64,000 nt of DNA from Verminephrobacter aporrectodeae subsp. tuberculatae At4. Lineage in GTDB: Bacteria; Pseudomonadota; Gammaproteobacteria; Burkholderiales; Burkholderiaceae_C. The position numbers were made by a program, and so were the translations under genes. Under the pieces are notes generated by a model. The model made no database searches and was not told the origin of the DNA. It saw only the letters and a program-made list of their open reading frames with translations. Positions 1-9,151 of this stretch are shown here, piece after piece; position 1 is the first letter of the stretch, and the number at the start of each line of letters is the position of its first letter. The DNA lies in the NCBI RefSeq assembly GCF_000193225.1, contig NZ_AFAL01000350.1, positions 1-64,000 on the forward strand, read 5' to 3'.

Positions 1-618
1 GCGTTCGGCGCGCGCGCCGTTGAAGGCGTGGGTGTGCAGCAGCATCTGCATTTCGCTGTGCAGGCGGTGCAGGGGGCGGGCCGCGCGCGCGTCGGGCAGC
101 CAGGGGCGCAGGTCGCGCAGCAGCGCCCGCTCCAGGGACGCGGTGGCGAGCGTGGCGAACCACTCGCTGCGCGCGAGCCAGCGCGTGGGCTGGTCGTAGT
201 GCAGGTGGATTCCGTCCTGCGCAAACCAGGGCGCGACGATGGCCAGCAGCGCGCGCGACGCGGCCTCGTCCAGGCCCAGCGCCTCGGGGTCGCACAGGCT
301 CACATGGTCGGCGCCGACCTGCCACTGGCAGGGCGTGACGAAGGCCCAGGCCTGGGCGTCGGCGGGCAGGCCCAGGGAATGCCGGTGCCAGGCGGCCCAG
401 GGGATGCGTCCGTCGGCGCAGGGCAGTCCCAGGGCCTGCGCCAGCGCGCGTTCGTGCGGGGTGGAGTAGCTGGTTTGCGCACCGCTGACCGCGGGTTGCA
501 TGGTGAGCCGGGCGAGCAGCCGTTGCAGATGCGGCAGGGCCAGGCCTTGCAGGGTCTTGTGGCAGGCCTCGGATGCGCCTGCGGCGTAGGCAATGATCAG
601 GTGGGCAGGGGCCGGCAT
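1..618 (-). CDS. RpfE-like conserved protein, 3' part cut off by window edge
   Basis: An uninterrupted reading frame of 206 codons runs leftward from an ATG at 618 to the window edge with no stop, so the C-terminus is missing. Recognisable stretches are an N-terminal HLIIAYAAG segment, a central TPHERALAQALGLP segment and, near the edge, LHRLHSEMQMLLHTH. This pattern fits a conserved family in Comamonadaceae that databases call RpfE or, misleadingly, phosphoglycerate mutase. I know of no proven biochemical role. The family is often found beside recJ, which would lie outside the window. It is divergent from lolC with a 77-bp gap that must hold both promoters. The identification rests on remembered family resemblance. 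Confidence 0.65.
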   Translation of the reverse strand, partial: MPAPAHLIIAYAAGASEACHKTLQGLALPHLQRLLARLTMQPAVSGAQTSYSTPHERALAQALGLPCADGRIPWAAWHRHSLGLPADAQAWAFVTPCQWQVGADHVSLCDPEALGLDEAASRALLAIVAPWFAQDGIHLHYDQPTRWLARSEWFATLATASLERALLRDLRPWLPDARAARPLHRLHSEMQMLLHTHAFNGARAER

Positions 619-695
619 CCGGGTATTTTGCGGGATGCCACAATCTGCCCCGGACTGCGGCGGGCAATCGCGCACCGCGCAGGCTTTTCACCACC

Positions 696-1949
696 ATGCA
701 AATTCCCTACGAACTGGCGCTGGGCTGGCGCTACACGCGCGCGGGCCGTGCCACGCGGCGCAATGGCTTCATCTCGTTCATCTCGGGCGTGTCCATGCTG
801 GGCATTGCGCTCGGCGTGGCGGCGCTGATCATCGTGTTGTCCGTGATGAACGGCTTTCAAAGGGACGTGCGCGACCGCATGCTCAGCGTCGTCTCGCACG
901 TCGAGATATTTGCGCCCCAGGGCGCGGCGCTGTCCGATCCGGATCGCACGCTGGCGCAGGCCCGGCAGAACCCCGAGGTCATCGGCGCTGCGCCGTTCGT
1001 CGCCGCGCAGGCGCTGCTCGCGCGGGGCGAGGACATGAAGGGGGTGCTGGTGCGCGGCATCGACCCCGCGCTGGAAGGCGCGGTGACCGACCTGGCAGCG
1101 GTCAACGAAGGGCTGCTGCAGCAGTTGGTGCCCGGCGCGTTCCGCGTAGTGCTCGGCCGCGAGCTGGCGCGCGCGCTGGGCGTGCGCGTGGGCGACGCGG
1201 TGACCCTGATCGCACCGTCCGGCCAGGTCACGCCGGCCGGCGTGGTACCGCGCCTCAAGCAGATGAAGGTGGCGGGAATGTTCGACTCGGGCCACTACGA
1301 ATACGACTCGGCGCTGGTGCTGCTGCACCATGAGGACGCGCAGCGCATCTTCCGCCTCGAAGGCCCGACGGGCGTGCGCCTCAAGCTGCGAGACCTGCAC
1401 CGCGCGCGCGCGGTGGCGCTGGAACTGACGCACAGCCTGAGCGGGCGCTTGCTGATCCGCGACTGGACGCAACAGAACCGCACCTGGTTTGCCGCCGTGC
1501 AACTCGAGAAACGCATGATGTTCATCATCCTCACGCTCATCGTCGCCGTGGCCGCGTTCAACCTCGTCTCGACGCTGGTCATGAGCGTCACCGACAAGCG
1601 CGCCGACATCGCCATCCTGCGCACGCTGGGCGCGAGTCCGAAGAGCATCATGGGCATCTTCGTGGTGCAGGGCGCGCTCGTGGGCGCGATCGGCACGCTC
1701 GCGGGCCTGCTGCTGGGCCTGGGGGTCGCGTGCAACATCGACGTCATCGTCCCGGCGATCGAGCACGCGCTCGGTGCGAGCTTTCTGCCCAAGGACATCT
1801 ACCTCATCAGCCAGATGCCCAGCGAGCCGCGCAGCAGCGACATCGTTCCCATTGCCGCCATCTCGCTGGTGCTGGCCTTCGTGGCCACGCTCTACCCGAG
1901 CTGGCACGCGAGCCGGGTGAACCCTGCCGAGGCGCTGCGCTATGAATGA
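696..1949 (+). CDS. lolC: lipoprotein-releasing ABC transporter permease LolC/LolE
   Basis: This is the inner-membrane permease of the Lol system, which extracts mature lipoproteins from the inner membrane and passes them to LolA. The 417-residue protein shows the family layout: a short cytoplasmic start, a first membrane helix at about 28-51, a large periplasmic MacB/LolC-type domain to about 270, and a FtsX-type permease domain with three more helices near 275-297, 315-345 and 380-400. It ends in the typical [13 protein letters not shown] tail. Its stop overlaps the lolD start by 8 bases, so the two are translationally coupled. Betaproteobacteria often have a single LolC/E-type permease acting as a homodimer, and only one is present here. 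Confidence 0.95.
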   Translation: MQIPYELALGWRYTRAGRATRRNGFISFISGVSMLGIALGVAALIIVLSVMNGFQRDVRDRMLSVVSHVEIFAPQGAALSDPDRTLAQARQNPEVIGAAPFVAAQALLARGEDMKGVLVRGIDPALEGAVTDLAAVNEGLLQQLVPGAFRVVLGRELARALGVRVGDAVTLIAPSGQVTPAGVVPRLKQMKVAGMFDSGHYEYDSALVLLHHEDAQRIFRLEGPTGVRLKLRDLHRARAVALELTHSLSGRLLIRDWTQQNRTWFAAVQLEKRMMFIILTLIVAVAAFNLVSTLVMSVTDKRADIAILRTLGASPKSIMGIFVVQGALVGAIGTLAGLLLGLGVACNIDVIVPAIEHALGASFLPKDIYLISQMPSEPRSSDIVPIAAISLVLAFVATLYPSWHASRVNPAEALRYE

Positions 1950-2703
1950 CCGGAACGACCGCCCCGCACCCGCCGATGCAGGCATTGCGCCGCCCTCCGA
2001 AGGAGAGCAGCACCCCCTTGCTGACGCCACGCCGGTTCTCGAAGCCCGGGGCCTGAGCAAGCGCTTTACGCAAGGCGGCCTCGACGTGAGCGTTCTGCGC
2101 GGCGTTGACCTGCGCATCCATGTGGGCGAAACGCTGGCCATCGTGGGCGCTTCCGGGTCGGGCAAGAGTACCCTGCTGCACCTGCTTGGCGGCCTGGACG
2201 CGCCGAGCTCGGGCAGCGTCCACCTCCAGGGGGAGGCGATCTCGACCCTGCCCGCGCAGCGCCAGGGCGAACTGCGCAATCAGCACCTGGGGTTCATCTA
2301 CCAGTTCCACCACCTGCTGCCCGAGTTCAGCGCGCTGGACAACGTCGCCATGCCGCTGCGCATCCGCCGCGAGCCGCTGGCTCAATGCCATTCCCGGGCG
2401 CAGCGCGTGCTCGCGTCGGTCGGCCTGGGCGAGCGCCTGCAGCACCGCCCGGCGGAACTCTCGGGCGGCGAGCGCCAGCGGGTGGCGATTGCGCGCGCGC
2501 TGGTGGCGCGGCCCGCGTGCGTGCTGGCCGATGAGCCGACCGGGAATCTGGACCGCAGCACGGCCGATGGCGTATTCGATCTGCTGCTGCAACTGGCGCG
2601 CGGGCAGGGGACGGCGTTCGTTCTGGTCACGCATGACGCGTCGTTGGCGGCGCGCTGCGACCGGGTCGCGCGGCTGGTGGCCGGGGTATTGGTCACGGCC
2701 TGA
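1942..2703 (+). CDS. lolD: lipoprotein-releasing ABC transporter ATPase LolD
   Basis: This is the ATP-hydrolysing subunit that powers lipoprotein extraction with LolC. The 253-residue protein has a Walker A motif GASGSGKS at about 69-76, a Q-loop in the segment [11 protein letters not shown], the ABC signature LSGGE at about 173-177 and Walker B ending ADEPTG at about 196-201. The phrase [17 protein letters not shown] is characteristic of LolD within the MacB/LolD/FtsE group. The N-terminus carries about 30 extra residues before the core, which is common in this family in Comamonadaceae. It overlaps lolC and converges on hexR with only 15 bases between the stop codons. Confidence 0.95.
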   Translation: MNDRNDRPAPADAGIAPPSEGEQHPLADATPVLEARGLSKRFTQGGLDVSVLRGVDLRIHVGETLAIVGASGSGKSTLLHLLGGLDAPSSGSVHLQGEAISTLPAQRQGELRNQHLGFIYQFHHLLPEFSALDNVAMPLRIRREPLAQCHSRAQRVLASVGLGERLQHRPAELSGGERQRVAIARALVARPACVLADEPTGNLDRSTADGVFDLLLQLARGQGTAFVLVTHDASLAARCDRVARLVAGVLVTA

Positions 2704-2718
2704 ACCGCGCCCCGAGCA

Positions 2719-3563
2719 TCAGGTGTAGCGCTTGGCGCGCAGGTTCTCCTTCATCTGCTGCAGGGTCGGCTGCAAGCGGCTGCCGATGCGCAGCGCCACG
2801 CAGGTCGCGAGCACGTCGATGATCAGCAGGTGCAGCAGGCGCGACACCATCGGGCTGTACTGGTCGTAGCTCTCCGGGTGGTCCGCCGCCAGATGAATCT
2901 GCAGCTGCGGGCCAGCGCAGAGCCGCTGGCCGTGATGGCGATGGTGGTGGCGCCGTTCTTGCGGGCGATGTCGGCGGCGTCCATCAGGTCGCGCGTGCGG
3001 CCCGAGTTGGAGATGATCACCGCGCAGTCTTGCGCGCCCAGCAGCGTGGCGCTCATGACCTGCATGTGGCCGTCGCTGGCGGCGATGGAGGTCACCCCCA
3101 GGCGGAAGAACTTGTGCTGCGCGTCCTGCGCCACGATGCCGGAGTTGCCCACGCCGTAGAACTCGATGCGCCGGCCCGTCTTCCAACTGGCCGCAATGGC
3201 ATCGGCTGCCCGTTTGATGGCCGTGGTGCTGGCGGCGTTGCGGTACTGCAGGAAGGCCGCAGCGGCGTTGTCCACCACCTTCACGAGCACGTCGCCGGTC
3301 TTGTCGTCGGCGTCCACGCTGCGGTGGACGAAGGGCACGCCCTCGCTCACGCTGCCGACGAGCTTGAGCTTGAAATCGGCCAGCCCGTCGTAGCCCATGC
3401 TGCGGCAAAAGCGCACCACCGTGGGCTTGCTCACCTGCGCGCGCCGGGCCAGCTCGCGCACGGGCAACCGGGAGAAGGCGCGTGCGTCGCTCAGCACCAG
3501 CCTGGCCACGCGCTGCTCGGCGGGCGGCAGTGACGGCAGGGAGGCGGTGATGCGATGGAGCAT
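2719..3563 (-). CDS. hexR: HexR, RpiR-family regulator of sugar catabolism (frameshifted)
   Basis: HexR represses sugar-catabolic genes and is released by 2-keto-3-deoxy-6-phosphogluconate. The N-terminal RpiR helix-turn-helix (about 1-77, with [17 protein letters not shown]) and most of the SIS domain ([28 protein letters not shown]) read in one frame from the ATG at 3563. The last 60 or so residues ([23 protein letters not shown] to the stop at 2719) are in another frame. The switch falls near 2900-2908, and one added base would give a normal protein of 281 residues. Both parts are well conserved, so a sequencing error or very recent mutation is likely. It is divergent from tal, and three candidate HexR operators lie in the neighbourhood (4736, 9007, 9096). 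Confidence 0.88.
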
Positions 3564-3712
3564 GTCAGTTCTTCGACAAAGGGGCAGGGCGGCCATGGGC
3601 ACCCTGCGGGGCGGTGCGTGAACGTATTGGAACTGAGTTTCCATGGCTCCGCGCGCATTGGCTGCCATGCGCGGCCACAGGGCGCTGCGGAGGCGGGTGG
3701 AATAATGACGCC

Positions 3713-4660
3713 ATGAACCAACTCGATGCCCTCAAACAGTTCACCACCGTGGTTGCCGATACCGGCGACTTCAGGCAATTGGCGCAATTTCGACCCCGCG
3801 ACACCACCACCAATCCGTCATTGATCCTCAGGGCCGTGCAAGGGCCCGAGTACGCGCCGCTGCTGCATGACACCGTGGCGCGCTGGAAGGGGCGCGCGCT
3901 CGACGAAATCGCCGACCGCCTGCTGGTGCGCTTCGGCTGCGACATCCTGGCGCTCATCGAGGGCCGTGTTTCGACCGAGGTGGACGCGCGCCTGAGCTTC
4001 GACACCCAGGCCACCGTCACGCGCGCCGAGCGCATCGTCGAGCTGTACCAGGCCGAGGGCGTGCACATCGACCGCGTGCTCATCAAGATCGCCGCCACGT
4101 GGGAGGGCATACAGGCGGCGCAAACGCTTGAGCGGCGCGGAATCCATACCAACCTCACGCTGCTGTTTGCGTTTGCCCAGGCCGTGGTCTGCGGCCAGGC
4201 CAGGGTGCAGCTGATCTCGCCCTTTGTCGGACGCATCTGCGACTGGCACAGAAAGCAGGCCGGCGCCGGCTGGGACGAGGCCGCCAACGCCGGCGCGAAC
4301 GATCCGGGCGTGCAGTCGGTGACGCAGATATACAACCATTACAAGCGCTTTGGTATTGCCACCGAGGTGATGGGCGCGAGCTTCCGCAACCTGGGCCAGA
4401 TCAGGGCGCTCGCGGGCTGCGACCTGCTGACCATTGCGCCCGAGCTGCTGGCGCAACTGGCCGCCAGCGATGCGCCGCTACAGCCCGCGCTCGACGCCCA
4501 GGCGGCCAGGGGAATGGACCTGCCTGCCGTGCACTACGACGAGGCCGGCTTTCGCTATGCGCTCAACGAGGACGCGATGGCGACGGAAAAGCTCGCCGAA
4601 GGCATTCGCGCTTTCGCGGCAGACGCCGCGCGGCTCGAGCAGCTGATTCGCGCCGTCTGA
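3713..4660 (+). CDS. tal: transaldolase
   Basis: Transaldolase moves a dihydroxyacetone unit between sugar phosphates in the non-oxidative pentose phosphate pathway. The 315-residue length matches the TalB type. The N-terminus reads [17 protein letters not shown] followed by [10 protein letters not shown], and the Schiff-base lysine is in [11 protein letters not shown] at about residue 125. Near the C-terminus [14 protein letters not shown] is typical. The ATG at 3713 is chosen because homology begins there; the longer frame upstream has no family resemblance. It is divergent from hexR, a common pairing in HexR-containing bacteria. I see no HexR-type palindrome in the 149-bp hexR-tal gap. Confidence 0.96.
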   Translation: MNQLDALKQFTTVVADTGDFRQLAQFRPRDTTTNPSLILRAVQGPEYAPLLHDTVARWKGRALDEIADRLLVRFGCDILALIEGRVSTEVDARLSFDTQATVTRAERIVELYQAEGVHIDRVLIKIAATWEGIQAAQTLERRGIHTNLTLLFAFAQAVVCGQARVQLISPFVGRICDWHRKQAGAGWDEAANAGANDPGVQSVTQIYNHYKRFGIATEVMGASFRNLGQIRALAGCDLLTIAPELLAQLAASDAPLQPALDAQAARGMDLPAVHYDEAGFRYALNEDAMATEKLAEGIRAFAADAARLEQLIRAV

Positions 4661-5164
4661 ATCGCTCTGCGAACCAGTTCCGCACGTGGCCCCAATGCAA
4701 CACACAGGGAAAGCCCTGATGGGGTGATGAATCGATGTAATTAGATTACCGACTTCGCCGATCGGCAATGGTTTTCACGGCGCGACAAAGAATCAGAAGT
4801 CATATCGGGGAGGTGAGGGAATGGAAAAGACGACAGGGGCAGCTGCATTCGCGGCGCTGTCTGCCAGCGCGGGGGAGGTCGAGGTTCTGCGCGGGAGGAC
4901 CCCGGGGTGCGAGGCCAGGTACAAGGGTCCCGCTCCGGTGCGCACGGAGCGGTTTCACGCCCGTGCCCGGTGCTCCGTCCAAGGATTTTGCCGAAGCCGC
5001 CAAGGGCAGCAGTTTGGTGCCCGGTGCGGTCCAGGGCATGGCGATTGCGCCCGCGGGCGCTCTCAGGAATGTGGTCAGCCCATTTCGGACTGATGACAGG
5101 GAGTGGCGTTGCTGACGCCATAAAAAAAATCGCGGCCGCCGCGAAAACCAAATGGAGCTCTTCA
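4661..5164. other. 504-bp intergenic region between tal and porin
   Basis: This stretch holds the HexR-like operator at 4736-4750 and otherwise no gene I recognise. Short open frames exist on both strands (for example 4768-5115 plus and 4800-5165 minus), but their Arg/Pro-rich translations resemble no family I know and look like GC-driven chance frames. A small hairpin (GGCGT/ACGCC, about 5105-5120) is followed by a run of A, so it is not a terminator on either strand. The operator is more than 400 bases from the porin start. This suggests either a long leader or that genes once present here, such as a sugar transporter, have been lost. Confidence 0.4.
4736..4750. promoter_or_regulatory. putative HexR operator upstream of porin
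   Basis: The 15-mer TGTAATTAGATTACC is a near-perfect palindrome matching the known HexR consensus of the form TGTAAT-N3-ATTACA, with one mismatch at the last base. It lies in the tal-porin gap, in a block of genes that HexR typically controls. Confidence 0.65.
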
Positions 5165-6355
5165 ATGATGAAAAAACGCCTTACTGCCGTGGCCTTGGCC
5201 GCTGCATGCGCCACCAACGGCGCAATGGCACTGGATGTCGCGGGATTTGAAATCACGGGTTACTCACGCGGGGGGCCGGTGTTCGGCTACTCCGACGACG
5301 TTAAAGGGGGACTCTCCCTGGGCGGAGACCTGCAGAAATACCGGCTGGGCAACGAAGGGGATTACGGCATCGAAGTCGGCATTGCGCGCAGCTTCGAGAG
5401 CGGTGGCGTCAAGTGGAGCGTGAACTACATGCCCAGCAAGTGGGGCAGCGGCGACGTCGCCACCGAAATGGCGTATGTGGAGATGAGCGGCCTGTCCTTC
5501 CTGCCCGACGCCAAGTTCTGGGCTGGCCAGCGCCGCCTGCGCATCGAGGACGTGCACATCGTCGACAACTTCCTGATGAACTACGGCGACTACCAGGGTG
5601 CCGGCGTGACCGATATTCCCCTGGGAGGCGCCAAGCTCGGCCTCGGCGTGTTCACCGGCGACCAGTTTGACAAGCGCCTGCCCAGCGGCGTGAAGGCGAA
5701 CCGCTTCAACGCCGATTTCTCCGAGATCAAGGTCAACCCGGGCGGCAAGCTGCGGGTGCTGCTGACGGCCGTCGGCGGCAAAGGCCAGGTCGGTGGGGGT
5801 TCGGGATCAGGTGTTTCGCTGCTGCACAACCAGTCCGACCTCGGGCTCAAGGGCATGAGCAACTCGATGTTCCTGCAAACCTCGCGCGGCCATGCGCGCA
5901 TCGACGGCGAGTTCGAGTCCATCGACGGCAAGAGCGTCGGCAAGAAGGCGCTGCGCATTGCCGACGCGATCGGCTGGCAAAGCGGCCCCTTCGGCGGCCA
6001 GGCGCTGATCGGCTACCAGACCGGCAGGGCCGACGCCGTCGGAGCGGTGACGACCAAGGATTTCTCCTTGGGCGGACGCGCATCGTATGCCTTCACAAAG
6101 AATTTCAAGGGCCTGACCGAGGTCTCGACCACCACGCGCAAGAGCGCGGGGATGCCGAACCAGCGCCTGAACAAGTTCACGCTGGCCGGCGCCGTGGCGT
6201 TGTCGGAAGATTTCTGGTCGCGCCCCGAACTGCGGTTGTACGTCACCAAGGCCAACTGGAATCGCCCCGCTGCGATGGCGAATGCGGCCAGCTTTGGTGC
6301 CAATGGCAAGACCTCGCGCACGCTCATGGGCTTGCAGTACGAAGTTTGGTGGTGA
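5165..6355 (+). CDS. LamB/maltoporin-family carbohydrate porin
   Basis: This is an outer-membrane sugar-selective beta-barrel. The 396-residue precursor starts [22 protein letters not shown], a classic signal peptide cleaved after about residue 22. The mature protein shows LamB-type signatures: YRLGNEGDYGIEVG near the start, FWAGQRRLRIEDVHIVDNF in the middle, and a C-terminus ending in aromatic residues (YEVWW) as expected for an outer-membrane barrel. The ATG at 5165 (with another at 5168) is preceded by GGAG about 10 bases upstream. It sits between tal and glk, and a HexR-like site lies upstream, so it probably admits a sugar fed to Glk/Zwf/Pgi. The specific sugar cannot be told. A terminator follows at 6427. 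Confidence 0.85.
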   Translation: MMKKRLTAVALAAACATNGAMALDVAGFEITGYSRGGPVFGYSDDVKGGLSLGGDLQKYRLGNEGDYGIEVGIARSFESGGVKWSVNYMPSKWGSGDVATEMAYVEMSGLSFLPDAKFWAGQRRLRIEDVHIVDNFLMNYGDYQGAGVTDIPLGGAKLGLGVFTGDQFDKRLPSGVKANRFNADFSEIKVNPGGKLRVLLTAVGGKGQVGGGSGSGVSLLHNQSDLGLKGMSNSMFLQTSRGHARIDGEFESIDGKSVGKKALRIADAIGWQSGPFGGQALIGYQTGRADAVGAVTTKDFSLGGRASYAFTKNFKGLTEVSTTTRKSAGMPNQRLNKFTLAGAVALSEDFWSRPELRLYVTKANWNRPAAMANAASFGANGKTSRTLMGLQYEVWW

Positions 6356-6426
6356 TGCCCATTTCCAACTCCGGACACTCCATGAGTCCGTGCTGATTGG
6401 TCAGTGATTGGTGTGGGTTACTCTTT

Positions 6427-6451
6427 GGGGGCTGCAGGCCCCCTTTTTTTT
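6427..6451 (+). terminator. rho-independent terminator after porin
   Basis: A GC stem (GGGGGC / GCCCCC) with a TGCAG loop is followed directly by eight T residues. It lies 70 bases after the porin stop and just before glk, so glk must have its own promoter or depend on read-through. Confidence 0.9.
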
Positions 6452-6481
6452 CGCGCCGCAGAAACATTCCCGAAACGATTC

Positions 6482-7462
6482 ATGAAGTCACCGCGTTTGC
6501 TGGCCGACATCGGCGGCACCAATATGCGCCTGGCCTGGCAGGAGCGGCCGGATGGCCCGCTGCACGACACCCGCGTTCTGCCCTGCGCAGGCTACCCCAC
6601 GGTGCACGCTGCGATCGCCGCGTATCTGGCCGGGGCCGCAATCGCCGCCCCGCACGAGGCGGCCCTTGGCATGGCCAACCCGGTGACGGGCGACCTGGTG
6701 CGCATGACCAACCACAGCTGGAGCTTCTCGCAGAGCGCCCTGCGCGAGGCGCTCGGGCTGCGGCGGCTGATCGTCGTCAACGACTTCACGGCGCTGGCGC
6801 TGGCGCTGCCCCTGCTCACCCCCGACCTGCTGCGCCAGGTGGGCGGCGGCGTGGCGGTCGCGGGCAGCGCGGTCGCGCTGCTCGGGCCGGGAACGGGGCT
6901 CGGGGTCTCGGGACTGGTGTTCCCGCCGGGCGCGCACAGCGGCGTCCCCCTGTCGGGCGAAGGCGGGCATGTGAGCGTGGCCGCGCAGACGCCGCTGGAG
7001 TTCGAGGTGCTGCGCATCCTGCAGGCGCGCTACGGCCATGTGTCGGCCGAGCGCGCCGTGTGCGGCGCGGGGCTGGTGGACCTGTACCACGCGCTGCGCC
7101 AACTGGGTCAGTCGGGCGCAGCCGGGGTCGATTCCGCCGCGCAGGTCAGCGATCTGGCCTTGCAGGACGGGGATCCGCTGGCCTTGCAGGCGCTGGAACT
7201 GTTCTGCGGCTTTCTGGGCAACGTCGCGGGCAATCTGGCGCTCACGCTGGGCGCGCTCGGCGGCGTCTACATCGGCGGTGGAATCGTGCCGCGCCTGGGT
7301 GCCTGGTTCGATCGCTCGCCGTTTCGCGCCCGCTTCGAGGCCAAGGGGCGCTTCCAGCCCTACTTGGCGGCGATTCCGTGCTGGGTCATCGACCCCGGCG
7401 CGACCCCCGCGTTGTACGGCGCGGCGCGCGCGCTGGACATTGCGGGTGCGCAGGGGCGCTGA
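6482..7462 (+). CDS. glk: glucokinase
   Basis: Glucokinase phosphorylates glucose with ATP to glucose-6-phosphate. The 326-residue protein has the ATP-binding start LLADIGGTNMRLAW, the catalytic aspartate in VVNDFTALA (about Asp101), the phosphate loop GPGTGLGVSGL and the sugar-binding GEGGHVS. The C-terminal GGVYIGGGIVPRL is typical of bacterial ROK-independent Glk. The ATG at 6482 is chosen because homology begins there; the frame extends upstream only across the porin terminator. It lies between the porin and zwf and converges on zwf with about 40 bases between stops. Its product is the substrate of both neighbours zwf and pgi. Confidence 0.95.
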   Translation: MKSPRLLADIGGTNMRLAWQERPDGPLHDTRVLPCAGYPTVHAAIAAYLAGAAIAAPHEAALGMANPVTGDLVRMTNHSWSFSQSALREALGLRRLIVVNDFTALALALPLLTPDLLRQVGGGVAVAGSAVALLGPGTGLGVSGLVFPPGAHSGVPLSGEGGHVSVAAQTPLEFEVLRILQARYGHVSAERAVCGAGLVDLYHALRQLGQSGAAGVDSAAQVSDLALQDGDPLALQALELFCGFLGNVAGNLALTLGALGGVYIGGGIVPRLGAWFDRSPFRARFEAKGRFQPYLAAIPCWVIDPGATPALYGAARALDIAGAQGR

Positions 7463-7501
7463 TCCCCGTGCGTGCGCTTGGCGAGCTGCGCGTGCCGTCT
7501 G

Positions 7502-8956
7502 TCAGACCTCTTCGCTCCAGCAATGGCCATCGCGCGCAATCATCGCGCTCGCCGCGCTCGGCCCCCAACTGCCCGCCGCATACGGCCGTGGCCTCACCGG
7601 GTCGTTCTTCCAGTGCTGCAAGATGGGCTCGACCCAGTGCCAGGCCTGCGCCTGCTCGTCGCTGCGCACGAACAGGTTCAGGCGGGCGGCGATCACGTCG
7701 AGCAGCAGGCGCTCGTAGGCACCCACGCGCTCGGTGCCAAAGCGCTGCTCGAAGTCCAGGTTCAGGTGCGCCTGCGACAGCGCGAGCTCGCCCTGGTGCT
7801 GCGCCGCACCCTGCGCCAGCAGGTGCAGTTCCAGCCCGTCGCGGGGCTGCAGGTTGATGACCAGCCGGTTCGCCGCTCCTGCGGGTGTTTTGAAGATCGG
7901 GTGCGGAACGGGGCGGAAGTTGACGACGATGTGCGCGTCGCGCCCCGCCAGGCGCTTGCCGGTGCGGATGTAGAACGGCACGCCGGCCCAGCGCCAGTTC
8001 AGGATCTCGGTGCGCAGCGCGACAAAGGTTTCGGTGCGGCTGTCGGGCGCCACGCCCTTTTCCTGCCAATAGCCCGCAACCGCCTGGCCCTGCACGGTGC
8101 CCGCGGCGTATTGCCCACGGATCACCTGCTGGCCGATGCTCTCCGCGGTCCAGGGCTTGAGCGATTGCAGCACCTTGAGCTTCTCGTCGCGGATGGCGTG
8201 CGCGCCGGAGTTGATCGGCGGCTCCATGCCGATCGCGCACAGCAGCTGCAGCGCATGGTTTTGCACCATGTCGCGCAGCGCGCCGGTCTGGTCGTAGAAC
8301 GCGCCGCGCGTCTCCACGCCCAGGTCCTCGGCGATGCTGATCTGGATGTTGGCGATGGTTTCGCGCCGCCACAGGGGCTCGAACAGCGCATTCCCGAAAC
8401 GCAGGGCGAACAGGTTCTGCACCGAGGGCTTGCCCAGGTAGTGGTCGATGCGGAAAACCTGCTCTTCGCCGAACACGCGGCGCAGGGTGTCGTTGATCGC
8501 CTGGTTCGATTGCAGGTCGTGGCCCAGGGGCTTTTCCAGCACCACGCGGGTCGCGGGGCCGTTCAGGCCCACGGCCGCGATCTGCTCGCACACGGTGGTA
8601 AACAGGCTCGGCGCGATGGCCAGGTACATCACCACCGAATCGGCGGCGCGCGCGTTCAGCATCTGCGCCAGGCGCTCGTAGTCCTGCGCCTGCGACAGGT
8701 CCATGCGCAGGTAATGCAGCAGGGCCGCGAAGCGGGCAAATTCGTCGGGCGTGGGGCGCTTGGCGAGTTCCACGCCGTCAAAGCGCGACTGGATCAGGCT
8801 GCGGTAGCGTTCGTCGCTCAGCGTATCGCGCGCCACGGCAATGATGCGCCCGCCCGGCGGCAGCGTGCCGTGCCGGAACGCCTGAAACAATGCGGGCATG
8901 AGCTTGCGCCAGGCGAGGTCGCCGGTGCCGCCAAACAGGACGAGGTCGAAACCCAT
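7502..8956 (-). CDS. zwf: glucose-6-phosphate 1-dehydrogenase
   Basis: This enzyme oxidises glucose-6-phosphate to 6-phosphogluconolactone, the entry to the Entner-Doudoroff and pentose phosphate routes. The 484-residue protein has an N-terminal dinucleotide-binding motif LFGGTGDLAWRKL (the family usually has GASGDL, so the GTG is a mild variant), EKPLGHD, and the active-site motif RIDHYLGKP at about 169-177. The C-terminal domain includes IRTGKRL. It is divergent from pgi. A HexR-like palindrome at 9007-9021 ends 51 bases before its start, in a position suited to block its promoter. Confidence 0.97.
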   Translation of the reverse strand: MGFDLVLFGGTGDLAWRKLMPALFQAFRHGTLPPGGRIIAVARDTLSDERYRSLIQSRFDGVELAKRPTPDEFARFAALLHYLRMDLSQAQDYERLAQMLNARAADSVVMYLAIAPSLFTTVCEQIAAVGLNGPATRVVLEKPLGHDLQSNQAINDTLRRVFGEEQVFRIDHYLGKPSVQNLFALRFGNALFEPLWRRETIANIQISIAEDLGVETRGAFYDQTGALRDMVQNHALQLLCAIGMEPPINSGAHAIRDEKLKVLQSLKPWTAESIGQQVIRGQYAAGTVQGQAVAGYWQEKGVAPDSRTETFVALRTEILNWRWAGVPFYIRTGKRLAGRDAHIVVNFRPVPHPIFKTPAGAANRLVINLQPRDGLELHLLAQGAAQHQGELALSQAHLNLDFEQRFGTERVGAYERLLLDVIAARLNLFVRSDEQAQAWHWVEPILQHWKNDPVRPRPYAAGSWGPSAASAMIARDGHCWSEEV

Positions 8957-9006
8957 GGTGTCTCCATGAAAACTGGTTCAGGGGCGTGATTTTGCAGGCT
9001 CCGGAT

Positions 9007-9021
9007 TGTAATCATGTTACA
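9007..9021. promoter_or_regulatory. putative HexR operator, zwf-proximal
   Basis: TGTAATCATGTTACA is a 15-base near-perfect palindrome of the HexR type. It lies in the zwf-pgi divergent promoter region, 51 bases upstream of the zwf start. Confidence 0.75.
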
Positions 9022-9095
9022 TGGCGCTCATGCGCTCTGTACTTGCGTGAACGCCTTTCATCGCATGCGTGAAAAACCGGGCTGCGGGGCTGCCA

Positions 9096-9110
9096 TGTAA
9101 TCAAGTTACT
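9096..9110. promoter_or_regulatory. putative HexR operator, pgi-proximal
   Basis: TGTAATCAAGTTACT shares the TGTAATCA-GTTAC core with the site at 9007 and lies 42 bases upstream of the chosen pgi start. The two sites are 89 bases apart, close to eight or nine helical turns, so each may serve one gene or both may act together. Confidence 0.72.
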
Positions 9111-9151
9111 GGCTACCATTGCTACCATCGCGCTGTCCCCGACCCGACCCC

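Noticed and set aside
4768-5115. A possible 115-residue gene between tal and the porin
   Set aside because: The translation resembles no family, has no ribosome-binding site, and overlaps equally long frames on the other strand.
5105-5135. A hairpin next to eight A residues upstream of the porin, as a terminator
   Set aside because: On the plus strand the run after the hairpin is A, and on the minus strand the T-run comes before the hairpin, so neither orientation works as a terminator.
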